DNA of 64,000 nucleotides from the NCBI GenBank assembly GCA_019914945.1, contig CM034107.1, forward strand, positions 3,968,001 to 4,032,000. The letters run 5' to 3'. Positions 1 to 10,199 of the stretch are shown one piece after another (the first letter of the stretch is position 1; every line of letters starts with the position of its first letter). The position numbers were made by a program, and so were the translations under genes. The stretch comes from Typha latifolia. Lineage: Eukaryota; Streptophyta; Magnoliopsida; Poales; Typhaceae. A model generated the notes under the pieces. The model ran no database searches and was not told the origin of the DNA. It was given only the letters and a program-made list of their open reading frames with translations.

Positions 1-742
1 GACTTTAACAAGCAACTGCAACGTCAGATTCTAGTTTGAACCATCGATAAAGAATCCTAAAGTTATTACTTGTTGCTTGTTAGTATTCAAAGTATACCTA
101 GCAAATATACAAAAACATAGAGTGAATATTAAACCCCATATCAATAGAATGAATAATTTGGACTAGATTTGACAAATTATGCATGAAGTCATGATATTTA
201 ATAGTGCAGCATTAGCTCCCATGATCCATATTGCACTATTTGGTTAAGCCGTCCTTTAAACAATGGGTTCCACCACAAAACAAGATCAATATCCTTTCGT
301 AGCATGCTATTAACTTATCCATTTCTGTTCAGGCTTGCAAACATAGATTTAATGCTTAATTTTGGCATCTTGATTCGATGAATTCTAGAGAGTACATGAA
401 AGCTTATTTATTTCCTTTTTTTTCCACTGAGAGCTGATGGATTCAACTCAAGAGCTGAATTCTCTACTTCCTAATCTAATACCTTTCACGCATGACACAA
501 ATGAACCTAGTTCTTCACAAACAAATTAATTAGCATAAATTAGAATGCCAAAGACTTTCTTCACAGCATCACAACTCCAGGCCTAACGAATCTCCTCACC
601 CTACCGCCCTAAACTAGCACAATCCAATACGTTTCTCTCCGAGTGGTACAGAAGAGAACTCGATCAACAACTCATCAAACCTAAACCGAGTTCCAATCCT
701 TGAATAAAAGTCGATGCTTGGCATCTCGATCGAGTGCGATAC
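1..742. other. AT-rich non-coding stretch, perhaps intron
   Basis: No convincing coding frame or repeat was seen. If the exon at 743-903 is real, this would be its first intron on the minus strand. Confidence 0.3.
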
Positions 743-903
743 CTGAAGAATCGGCGGGGCTGCTGATCATGGAACGGATCGAAGCAGCTGTTCTGGCTCG
801 ATTCCTCTGCGTCTTCTGTAGGATTTTGGGGTGAGAGGGAGAGAGAGAGAGAGAGCGAAGAGAGGAGGAGGGAGAACCCGAGGCGGCTTCGTATCCCGAC
901 CAA
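743..903 (-). other. Possible 5' exon (5' UTR plus first codons) of a gene extending past the left edge
   Basis: On the minus strand this stretch is CT-rich (a run of about ten CT units near 840-855), as plant 5' UTRs often are. It then has an ATG at 770-768, nine codons (MISSPADSS) and one base before a good donor, CAG|GTATCG, with GT at 742-741. The sequence from 740 to 1 is AT-rich and looks intronic, so a gene would continue beyond the window. A longer open frame from 903 to 664 reads through the donor and is low-complexity (SLSLSLSL), so I do not take it as the protein. The product cannot be recognised. Confidence 0.3.
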
Positions 904-1103
904 AGATTCGACGATTACAGTTGTTTGGTTTCCTCTCCTCTTTCTTATCGCTTAGGAGTCCAATTTGGAAGGGGAGGAAAGGGACCGCTTGATTTATTTG
1001 GGTTCAGCGATTTGCACCAAACACAACGTGTCTGGTCAATTAGTCACAAAACAAAAACAGAAAAAAAAAAAATCCAATATTGGGAAATTTTGTTTTTGTT
1101 TTA

Positions 1104-1633
1104 AGAGAAAATTATAGATAGCACCCTTTATTTTATCTATATTATAAATAAAGCCCTCTCTTTTTATTATTTATAAATAAAAATTTGTCTCATTTGCTAT
1201 AAAATACCAAACAACACTCTAACAAGTATACGACGGAACCGAATGGAATAAAAGGTAGAATATTTTGTCCATTTTCAATGGTATTTTTATATTTCCTAAT
1301 AATTTACCCTTTTCTTACTCCTTTTATATCACCTTTATAATTAAATAACGATATTTTCAATCCATCAATCTCTTGTGGGATTCATTGGGTATAATTTTTG
1401 TATTTTAGAGGCTTGAATTGATCATAGAAATCAGTGTTTTGTTTTGTCTCCAAGCTGCTTTAGAAACTTTATGTAGTTTTACAATTAAGTTAAACTGATA
1501 ATTGAGTAAAATTAATTTATAAATTGTGACTTAGTCATTTTTAGCAAATAGAGGCAGAAAATTTATAAATAATAAAAAAGAGGGCTTTATTTATAATATA
1601 ATTAAAATTAATGGTGTTATTTATAATTCTCTC
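1104..1633. mobile_element. MITE-like element with about 75-bp terminal inverted repeats (copy A)
   Basis: The left end (1104-1180) and the reverse complement of the right end (1560-1633) match over about 75 bp, sharing the block ATTATAAATAAAGCCCTCT. No protein is encoded. A related element lies at 35592-36093 and a lone end near 39610-39672. The target-site duplication was not resolved, so the superfamily is open. Confidence 0.6.
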
Positions 1634-2382
1634 TTTTTCTAAATTTAATTATATGTATTAGATATGAACATTTCCAAATCAGTTGTCATGTTTCTTTTTT
1701 CTTTTTTTTCTTTCAGCAAATACTAGACTAGATCTCTTTAGAAACTTAAATACCTGAATAATCCTTCAAACCCCAATAAAAATTAAAAAATCTATAACAA
1801 AACTAAAATGCTAACTCGATCAGCGATTTATTTGATTAAATTACAAATCCAAGTTTAGAATGTCAGATATTGCCAGTGCATATTGGTGCAAAACATTTGG
1901 TTATTCCTTTTGTGGACTGGAGTTCTAGTGACGCAAGTCCAAGAACTTCAATTAAACTTTCTTTCTTATCACGATTGAGAATTAAAACCATTTCAATAAA
2001 TATCCTATTACACTAGGCAACCAAGAAATTTATATCAGTGTCCACTTCAATAATGTAAACTATCTGGATAAGATGAAAACATAGATAAGTATATATATTT
2101 GTTGGTTCTCACTTCTTACTAAGAATGATACAGAGAAGCAATGGACTATTTGTGACTATCTATTTCTATCTCACAAGGGGCTAGAATTCTGGCTAACCCA
2201 CTTCATCAAGGACTACGTACAATTCAGACGCTAGTAGATGTGTTGGGTATTACAAGAGAGAGTTTAAAATCAATGCCAAATCCTTGTTCATTTGTAGTGA
2301 AATTTTGTGTTTCTTCAACAGTTATAGTATTAGAGTTGAAGGGTTGCTTGACTGACCTCGCCATGGAAGCAGTATATGAATG

Positions 2383-2604
2383 TCAAACACGGCACTGGGT
2401 TGGGCTTAGTTTCAGTGCATTTTGAGAGAATTTTCTAAGCTCTTCTTTGCTTGAGTTGAACCAGCAAGCCATAAAGTTGGATGTCTTCTTTGGGTCTTTA
2501 GAGAAAACGCCGGCTCCATTGTCGACCACATAAGATACATTCTCGACTTCCTGCAAGGACTAACTACTTTTAAGGGATTGAGATTTTTTTTGAAGGAACA
2601 TTCT

Positions 2605-2647
<43 letters not shown>

Positions 2648-5166
2648 GATAACATTATAGTATTTGATAGCTAATCTAATCATTTTAAATATATTTTTAT
2701 AATATAAGTTCAGTTTCAAAAGTAACTAGTTAAATTTAACAGACTGAATATTATTTTTGAAAGAGCTCAATACTTTTAGTTGTAATTGTAACATTTTAGA
2801 AAATATTATAGTGGCAATTGTCATATTTAAAAAAATGACTAAGTTAGAGTGCATTACTGGAGTTCTTTTTATTGTTTGGATATCCATAATCTACACTAAT
2901 TGATCACCTTTATCATGGAGCAAGATTCAAATGTATGTAGCAACTTAGAACTAACTTGTCCAGGGGTGAAGTCATTGAGAATCATAGGAAGTCCCCTTAT
3001 CGAAGCCTCAGCAATTGTACTTGGCCCAGCCTAAAGCAACAAAAAGAAAAAAAGAAAAAAAGAAAAAAAAAGAATCCAATTAGAAAATAGTATCTGAAGG
3101 GATTAATTACATATTCACCAATGAACTATGATTTTGTATCATATTTCACCTCTGAAAATGGGAATGATAATATAATTTCTATGCTTATAGAAATGTGTGA
3201 AGTGTTTCATTTTGGATAGTATGATGTACCTTTGTTGTGATGCAATCACAAGCCCCTATCCATTTCTCCATCTCATTCTCAATACCTCTTATTTGCGATG
3301 AATGACCATGATCACTGAATTGCAAAATATATGCATAATTCAGACAAAATAAGTTCTCATCTAAAAATTATGGTACCTTGTCGAGGACCTTCCATTTGAT
3401 CTTCTGCAAAGACGATCGTAGCGTATGATTATGACCACATATGATCACAATCTGTCCAATGATTTTGTTGAGCTCTCTATCATAGAGTGCTTCATCAAGG
3501 GCCTTTGCAGTCTTCTTTACTGGACCCATTCCTTCACCACCTCCCATCAGAAGAACTGCAGGCAAATGAGGATCCATCTCAAGTTCCTCTCTTAGATCTT
3601 CCTGTAAAGTGCATCAAAGATTAAATTATCATTCAAATATATCAACTGGTTTAGCTTGAGGGTTTAGGATTTTATATATGAGAATGAAAGAAGAGAAAGA
3701 GAAAGTTTCAATGTCAGTATTCATATATTTTTTGTCCCCATATTTCTTAATTTTCACTCTTGTTGATATGTTTTTCTTCACCCATCTCTCAAGAAGTTAG
3801 TGTGTACGTCTCCAGTGTAATCTAGAGAGACTTAGATTCATAAAAGATGTATGTGTAGTTATTGTTCCACTGAATTACTTGCTTCCACATCAAATTTCCT
3901 ACACTGGAGCATTAAATAGTGAAGTGAGAGAGGCAAGGCCTTGACAAGAACCGCGTGGCAAAATGATGGCCTGCTAGGCAACCCGAAGACATGAATTTGA
4001 GAATGTCCTAGGCCCTCAAGAAGAGCTCTTTTCGCCACCTTCTCGGAAGGGCAATAACATCTAGTAACACCATTGTGGAACCTGAACCAATTCAGAATGA
4101 TTCAATCTTCATACATATAAATGTAGTAATAGTACTAGTAGTATTTTGTAAATGAGAAATTGAAGTTACCATGTAGGATTGCAGGTATTTAGATCAGCAT
4201 TGACAGTAACAAAAGGCACTCTTTGCTGAAGGCTCTGCCATTTGAGCACCCATAGAGGTATGTGCTGCATGAGGGGATGCACACTTATGATGATATCTGG
4301 CTTATACTTCATTAATCCAACCACCACTTTCCTATGAATCATAAGCATCAATTAGATAAGTAGATAGTTTAAATTTTTTGAAAAATTTGTCCTCTATAAC
4401 GTAATACTTTCTTTCTCCTTTACAAAATTGCAATAGTCTTCACTATCTTAGTATTTCATCAATCTAATTACATGCCATGGCATTTAATAGTAAGAAGATA
4501 CCACACTTGGCATAGATGGCAGCAAGGGCAGTGAGATAGAGGCAATGGGACCAATGAGGCGAAGTGCCATGGAATGCCACCATCCATAGCTGCACATGCT
4601 TCACCATGAACTTGTATGATCTCTCCATATCATTCAGCGGCCATCCACCGTACTCTTTTCCCAAATCCTTCACGAACACCTAAAAGATTAAAACTTTAAG
4701 ATTACGCGGACAAAAATTAGCGCAAATAGTTCCAAAGACTGAGCAAAACCAGAGGAAAACCGAGGAAAGGCAACCGAATTTCGGAAAGAAAAGAAGCCAG
4801 AAACGCGAAAGAAGGCATCTTTATGGGTTTCGGAGATCCACGAACCTGGTACTTGTCGCCGAACTCGAGGCGGAAGGCGTCGCGAACGGCGATGGCGGAG
4901 GCAGGGTGGCCGCTGCCGGTGTCGCTCACGAGGACGAGCACGTTCTTGCGACGGCGGCCGGTGCAACCGAGAGTCGCCGCGAGGCCGTCGGTGTGGGAGC
5001 AGCAATGCCGGGGGTCATAGTAGCAGCCTTTTTCCCCGCCGCCCCGGAACACTGCCTCCCTTACCGACCTCCTCCGCGGCAGTGGCACCACTGACATCAC
5101 CATAAGTATAGAGATGCGGGAGTTTGTGCGTAGATTTGAAGTAGAGGAGGTGGATGGATATATCAA
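2383..5166 (-). pseudogene. MGD: Type-B monogalactosyldiacylglycerol synthase (MGD2/3-like), probably non-functional
   Basis: The family moves galactose from UDP-galactose to diacylglycerol to make MGDG in plastid envelopes; type B serves phosphate starvation and non-green tissue. Exons read: 5103(or 5166)-4846, 4679-4507, 4331-4170, 4081-3946, 3601-3377, 3292-3230, 3030-2956, 2550-2383. Family signatures seen are the N-terminal SDTGxGH loop with its catalytic His, [51 protein letters not shown] and VVDNGAGVFSKDP. I chose ATG 5103 (MVMSVVPLPRR) because close homologues start this way; 5166 is also in frame. Defects: the acceptor of exon 6 reads AA instead of AG at 3294-3293, a +1 insertion at 2406-2407 ends the protein early, and invariant loop residues are changed (SDTGSGHPAS for SDTGGGHRAS; AGPS for AGPG). 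The donor of exon 4 (GTCAAG at 3945) is weak. Sequencing error cannot be excluded, but several lesions agree. Confidence 0.85.
2608..2645. repeat. (TA)n microsatellite
   Basis: About 19 uninterrupted TA units, just upstream of the last exon of the MGD pseudogene, within its intron 7. Confidence 0.95.
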
Positions 5167-5260
5167 TTGTCTCAGATTGGAGAGGTGGCCATTAAATTCG
5201 CATCGAGATGGAACCTTCGGGTTTAAAGATTTGCTCCCGCCACAGCGAGGTGCGGATCGT

Positions 5261-5277
5261 TGTTGTGGTGCTCCGCA
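5261..5277. repeat. 17-bp sequence shared with 55720-55736
   Basis: TGTTGTGGTGCTCCGCA occurs here and at 55720-55736, each time a little upstream of a minus-strand gene (MGD and ROF1). It may be a promoter motif or the end of a dispersed element. Confidence 0.5.
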
Positions 5278-5639
5278 AGAGCAACGAGTTTGTGTAAATA
5301 AAATATAAAAAAAAGAAGCTATTTTTGATCCTAGCTTGACTCGTTTAATTTCAATTTGACCCTAATTTCTAGCTTCTTTTGAGTCGAACTGAGCTTAACC
5401 CTAATGAGCTGCTTGATCAAATTGATCATATTCAAGCATGTCTTTTTTAGTGTAAAATTGATTCACGAAAACTAAAGGAATGGACCACTCCCTTTTTATT
5501 TAATGAATTTGATCATTTGAAACCAGCGGTGCATCCAAAAAGGACTTGGAATAAAGTGTTTGAGTTCTTTCTTTTACATAATTCCACAACTTTAGTTATG
5601 CTACAAACTCATCTATCAAAGACTAACGCCTCTTATTCT

Positions 5640-5960
5640 GTAGACAGGCTGGGGCGACTGGATTGATATAAGTGTGTCAAATTATGGTATCATTCTGGCT
5701 TGGAGATCTTCTCTTGTGTATCTATCTTCCTCCATATTGGAATTGGTAAAATTTTCTTATTCAAAGACCCTTGGATTTGCATAGGTAATTTCAATTCCAT
5801 AGTTAAGCTTATAATGTTAAAAGATGCTATGCCTCCCGTTCCTTTTGTTTTGAATTATTCTGGCTTGAGTATCCTGCTGTGAAGGAAATTATTTTTGAGG
5901 TGTTGTCGTATTCGTCTCTTTCTTCTGCCTTACTTAATTTACTAATTCTATTTACTAAGA
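5640..5960 (+). mobile_element. Degraded LINE fragment (region just before the RNase H part)
   Basis: Translated in broken frames the stretch gives IGIGKIFLFKDPW and similar pieces. This resembles the 'GNGxxIxFWxDPW' zinc-binding region that follows reverse transcriptase in plant L1-type LINEs. No complete frame or ends were found. The rest of 5300-6600 is AT-rich and shows nothing else. Confidence 0.45.
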
Positions 5961-6706
5961 TCGTCTATGAGTAGGTTTCCTCTTGGGACCGCAATAGAAC
6001 TTGGCTTTGCCTGCCCCAAACCTAGATCACAATAATATATCCTTAAGACATAATTCTTGTTTCTTAATTTGCGTACTTATTTCTACACCTACTCTAATCT
6101 AGTTGACAAATTTTATATATATAAAGTTTGGCTCAAAATTAATTCCAAGTGTAACTTAATAGAAGTGAAATCAAAATTCATTATGTTTATATCCAAGAGC
6201 CAGCTTTGTTTATTTATTTTGTTAAGAAAATAAAAGAACAAACCACCTAACAAGTTGCGTATGGCTAGACAAGATGATATCACATCATTTTAAATATATA
6301 GATCTCCTTTATTGTTTTCCATATACACCCTCATGAACTTCTCTTTAAATATATAAATCCGCTGAACTAAGAATTATTTTATCATATAGACTATTGAATT
6401 AAAAATATTTATGTGGATATTTCTTATAAACTTAGGATATTTATATGGATATAAACAAAATTTAAAGTGTGCACGTAGAAACAGTGATAATTTATGAGGC
6501 TCTATGTAATTAACCCTAAAGTATTAAGAGATTGTTTGTCAATGTAGCAGTATTATTATTATTTAAATGATAACTATATTTTAAACATTATTATTATTAT
6601 TATTATTTGAACGGCGATATTCTTCTTTTTGGGACCACTTCATAAAGACACCTTTAATCTATTATTCCGATCCCTCGAGGGAAAATAAACACAGTCGGGA
6701 ACTATC

Positions 6707-6925
6707 ATGCTTCGGAGGAAGCCCACCAAGATCGAGGTGAAGGCGGAGGACCGCGAAGAGCTCGAAGAACTACTCCGCCTGCGCTCCTCCTCCTCCTCCT
6801 CCAAACCCCACCCCAATCCCAATTCCAATCCCAATCCTAACCCTAACTCTAATCCCCTCCACAAGCTCCTCCTCGACCCCCTTGACCCGACCTCCAAATC
6901 CCACCGCATCGGCCTCCAACCCTAA
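6707..6925 (+). CDS. CDC26: CDC26, subunit of the anaphase-promoting complex (upstream cistron)
   Basis: This 72-residue protein begins MLRRKPTKIEVKAEDREELE, the conserved N-terminus of CDC26, which in other eukaryotes inserts into the TPR subunit CDC27/APC6 and stabilises the APC/C ubiquitin ligase in the nucleus. After an acidic helix comes a Ser run (about residues 27-33) and an Asn-Pro repeat (about 35-50), an unusual low-complexity linker coded by CCCAAT/CCCTAA-like repeats. The C-terminus SHRIGLQP matches the plant form. The stop TAA (6923-6925) lies 23 bp before the ATG of TTM3. In Arabidopsis one transcript (At2g11890) carries CDC26 and TTM3; the same order and tight spacing are seen here. 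The start is the only ATG in the region. Confidence 0.9.
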   Translation: MLRRKPTKIEVKAEDREELEELLRLRSSSSSSKPHPNPNSNPNPNPNSNPLHKLLLDPLDPTSKSHRIGLQP

Positions 6926-6945
6926 CCCTAACCCTAACCCTAACA
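6917..6945 (+). repeat. Telomere-like (CCCTAA)4 tract between the two cistrons
   Basis: Four CCCTAA units run from the last codons of CDC26 to just before the TTM3 start. The first unit supplies the CDC26 stop codon. Such telo-box-like tracts are known near plant housekeeping genes, but here it sits in the intercistronic spacer. Confidence 0.9.
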
Positions 6946-6948
6946 CCG

Positions 6949-7572
6949 ATGGAAGTCGAGATCAAGCTCCGGCTCCCCGACGCCGTCGCCCACCAGCTCC
7001 TCTCCGACGCCCTCGCCCCCTACCACCTCCGCACCCACCTCCAGGAGAACCTCTTCTTCGACGGCCCCGCCGGGGAGCTCTCCGCCGCATTCGCCGCCCT
7101 CCGCCTCCGCTTCTACGACGGTGACTCCCGCTGCGTCCTCTCCCTCAAGGCCCGCCCCCGCCTCACCGCCGGCATCAGCCGTGTCGAGGAGGAGGAGGAG
7201 GAGGTCGACCCCTCTCTGGCCCGCGCCTGCGTCGCCGAGCCGTGGCGGCTCGTCGCCATGGCGAAGGGGTCGTCGCAGATCATGAAGAGAGTCATCCAGG
7301 AGTTCGGATTGGGGGAAAAGGAGGAATCTTTGGTTTGCCTTGGGGGGTTTAGGAATGTTAGGGCTGTGTACGGGTGGCAAGAAGGGTTGATACTGGAGCT
7401 TGATGAGACGCAGTTTGACTTCGGAACGAGCTATGAGGTGGAGTGCGAGACGGCGGAGCCGGAGAAGACCAAGGAATTGCTCGAGAGCTTCTTGAAGGAG
7501 ATCGGAGTGCCCTACTCTTACTCTGAGACCAACAAATTTGCGGCTTTCAAGTCTGGAAAGTTGCTGCCTTGA
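6949..7572 (+). CDS. TTM3: TTM3, CYTH-type triphosphate tunnel metalloenzyme (downstream cistron)
   Basis: A single-exon protein of 207 residues, close to the 210 of Arabidopsis TTM3, a tripolyphosphatase that cleaves inorganic tripolyphosphate. The CYTH signature ExExK is at residues 2-6 (EVEIK). Tunnel residues follow in the usual order: ALRLRFY, VLSLKARP, GISRVEEEEEE, then FGLGEKEE, ILELDET, YEVECETAEPEK and the end KFAAFKSGKLLP. It follows CDC26 by 23 bp on the same strand and is probably translated from the same mRNA. From 6710 to 6948 there is no ATG in any frame, so ribosomes that leak past or reinitiate after CDC26 would next meet this start. Confidence 0.93.
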   Translation: MEVEIKLRLPDAVAHQLLSDALAPYHLRTHLQENLFFDGPAGELSAAFAALRLRFYDGDSRCVLSLKARPRLTAGISRVEEEEEEVDPSLARACVAEPWRLVAMAKGSSQIMKRVIQEFGLGEKEESLVCLGGFRNVRAVYGWQEGLILELDETQFDFGTSYEVECETAEPEKTKELLESFLKEIGVPYSYSETNKFAAFKSGKLLP

Positions 7573-8700
7573 GTTAATCTTTTCTGGACTACTACTTATT
7601 TGATCGAATCTATATGTAATGGCTATAAATTTTATTTTGACGAATCTTTGGAGATATTGTTATGCTTCTGATAATGGTTTATTGGTAGAAAGTTATGATA
7701 ACCATTGGATTGGTGTTTAACATCTTGCATAATGTTCTTATTGTTTACTAAATAACTAAACAGTTTGTGATAGGCTGATAGCAATATGGGTGTTGAAGCA
7801 TTTCTTTTGCTGATAGATAAATTGGATGCAATTAGAATGATGCGGATTAGGCTGTTAGTGCATTTGGGTTGTGCTGATAAGCATATCATGAAATCAAGAT
7901 TGTTTCTCGAGTTATTAGTCAATGTGATAGAAAAGTAATTTTAGAAAGACAGGGATAATTGAAAATATGTACTACGTAGGGCTTCTAGTAGCTATGCTCA
8001 TTTTTATTTATTTATTTATGTTTCTCATCTTGGGTAGGTCTGTCTTTTGATGGGTTTTTAGATGCCGTATGATTCATACATGAGTATTTATTCATGAATT
8101 AGATCTTCATTTAATATATTTTATAATTAAATACCTATTTATTTATATTTTGCTCAAATCTTGTATAAATTAAGTCACGTCACAAGTAATGTATGAAATC
8201 TTATTATAAGCGATGGGATGCGAATAAAATTATGTGTACTTTTTAGATAAGATTTTTGTTATAATAAATATACTTATTCACATTTTAGTAATTAAACACA
8301 AATTTTTATTTAAACTTATTTAAGGTAATTATTATATTTTATAATTAAATAATTGAATGTGAGTAAAAGTATGAAGTTACCTAATTTACATTTAAGTTCT
8401 CATATTTTTACAAAACTTTATACAGGAACCAAACGAAATAATTGTTGGCCATGGCAAATTAGCAATATGAGTAAGATAGAAAGAGGCTCTTACCTTGAAG
8501 AAACTTCTGTACAATGGCATGAATACTTCACTTGAACTAATACTTATATGGTTGTGAAGAGTTATTTTAGTTTAATTACTTTGTTAGTGTTTGTTCCCCT
8601 TTCTCTTCTCTTTTAGCCTCGTCAAGAAATCGAGTGACCAACAATCTCGTATGCCAGTCCGGGAAGCTTCTCTTTGCGAAGTTCCTCCGATTTTTACCAT
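7573..8700. other. AT-rich spacer downstream of TTM3
   Basis: This should include the 3' UTR of the CDC26-TTM3 transcript. No further coding sequence was recognised. Confidence 0.4.
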
Positions 8701-8721
8701 TCGTAGGCTCTCATCTCTCTT

Positions 8722-8750
8722 GGAAGAGGCCACACTAAGTGGCCTCTTCC
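8722..8750. repeat. Perfect 12-bp inverted repeat with a 5-nt loop
   Basis: GGAAGAGGCCAC (8722-8733), loop ACTAA, then its exact complement (8739-8750). It lies in a locally GC-richer stretch (8590-9200) of unknown origin with no intact frame. Confidence 0.9.
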
Positions 8751-9935
8751 CATCGACTTTCAAGGGTGAATCCAACAACTAATATCGCCATCTCTTCTCC
8801 TTGTTCGAATGTGGATTTTGACAACCTCCATGACTACTGGCCATAGAGAGGATGTCTCATTGCCCCCAGCCACCCTAGTCGGCCAATCCTTAGGTTGTGC
8901 GCACTCCTCTCGGCCTCTCCGTTTGTTTGGTTTAGTTCCTCAGCCATCTCCCCCAGCATCTCACTAGTTTGCTCCTTTGGTCGTCAAGCCCCTTTTTTTT
9001 ATCCTAATGTACCTCTATGGCCTCACCTCTAGTATGGGGTGCTTCATGCCTCCTTCCCCTTGTGGGTGCTAGTAGGCGTGCTGGTCTCGACTGGCTGGGC
9101 TAGTGTTCGCCAACAACCACCTTTTTTTCTCTCTGGGTATGGCCCAACTCATGTTGATCAGTTGGTTGGGTTGCAGCCCAACCTAGGTTGTTAGTGGTTT
9201 GAGCTGTGGCCGAGCTCAAGTGGCTATCTTTTAGGTACTTTAATGAGTTTGTATTGTAATTTTTGGATTAGTTATAGCCCAGTCTATTGCTTTGGACCTT
9301 AGGTTGACCCAAATAGATTAGTTGTTCTTTAATTTATTTTAATGTACTTTAGTAGTTTTATTTAATTATTCATGTCAACTTGATTCTTAAATATTAATCA
9401 TATTTAGATGTGGTTTTGTTAGTTATAATATTTGTTATAAACCAATATTAAATGAGGCTGTGGTGTGAGAATCTCTTTACTAATCACTCCTAACGAGGGA
9501 TTAGTTCTAATTGATAATCATTTTTAAAAATACTCAATGGAGCAAATTAATTGAATGTTGTCTATTTTATTAAATTTTAAATCGATAATAATTAGTGGAA
9601 TTATAAATTTGAAGTTATTTGGATTAATTACTTTTAATAAGACATCAGATTATTATTATTGTTATACAAACTCTATCTGCTAATAAATGTAAGAATTCCT
9701 AAATGGACCTACCTAAACTTGTAACAATTGTCCGTGGATTATTTAATTAATTAGTTTAGGTAGGCTTGTGTTTATGGTTATTACTTCATTATCAAAGCAG
9801 ATTCAATGCGAGGGTGATATTGAAGCTAGTTAACTAAGAAACGATTTAAAGCAAGTGGCTCCTCCATGGTCTAGAAGGAATGTAATATTGAAGTGATATT
9901 TTATTTTATGGTCTCATTACGTTCATATCATGCAT

Positions 9936-10199
9936 AAATATTTATTTATTAATCAGCATAATAATGTTATTTTACTACTTCATATTTATGCATGAATTGT
10001 TGGGTGCATTCATAGGGTATGATAACTTTGATGTACATGTCGTATAATTAATAATATTTATCATGCATATACAAATATTTATTTATTAATCAGCATAATA
10101 ATGTTATTTTACTACTTCATATTTATGCATGAATTGTTGGGTGCATTCATAGGGTATGATAACTTTGATGTACATGTCGTATAATTAATAATATTGATC
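9936..10199 (+). repeat. Tandem duplication with a 137-bp unit (about 1.9 copies)
   Basis: 9936-10072 is followed directly by a near-identical copy, 10073 to about 10199, with the shared segment AATCAGCATAATAATGTTAT. The surrounding 8.9-10.8 kb is non-coding and could be a decayed retrotransposon, but no LTR ends or protein domains were seen. Confidence 0.9.

Noticed and set aside
4823..5308. Plus-strand open frames over MGD exon 1
   Set aside because: They are antisense shadows of a GC-rich coding exon; the minus strand gives the conserved MGD protein.
6917..6945. Interstitial telomere from a chromosome fusion
   Set aside because: Only four units, within a compact conserved gene; simple-repeat growth is a sufficient explanation.
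6882..7124. Alternate plus-strand frame overlapping CDC26 and TTM3
   Set aside because: It starts without ATG and is Pro/Arg-rich, a typical off-frame reading of GC-rich coding DNA.
6940..7380. 146-residue minus-strand frame opposite TTM3
   Set aside because: Its Glu/Gly-rich, low-complexity translation is the complement of the Pro/Leu/Arg codons of TTM3, which is a clear family member.
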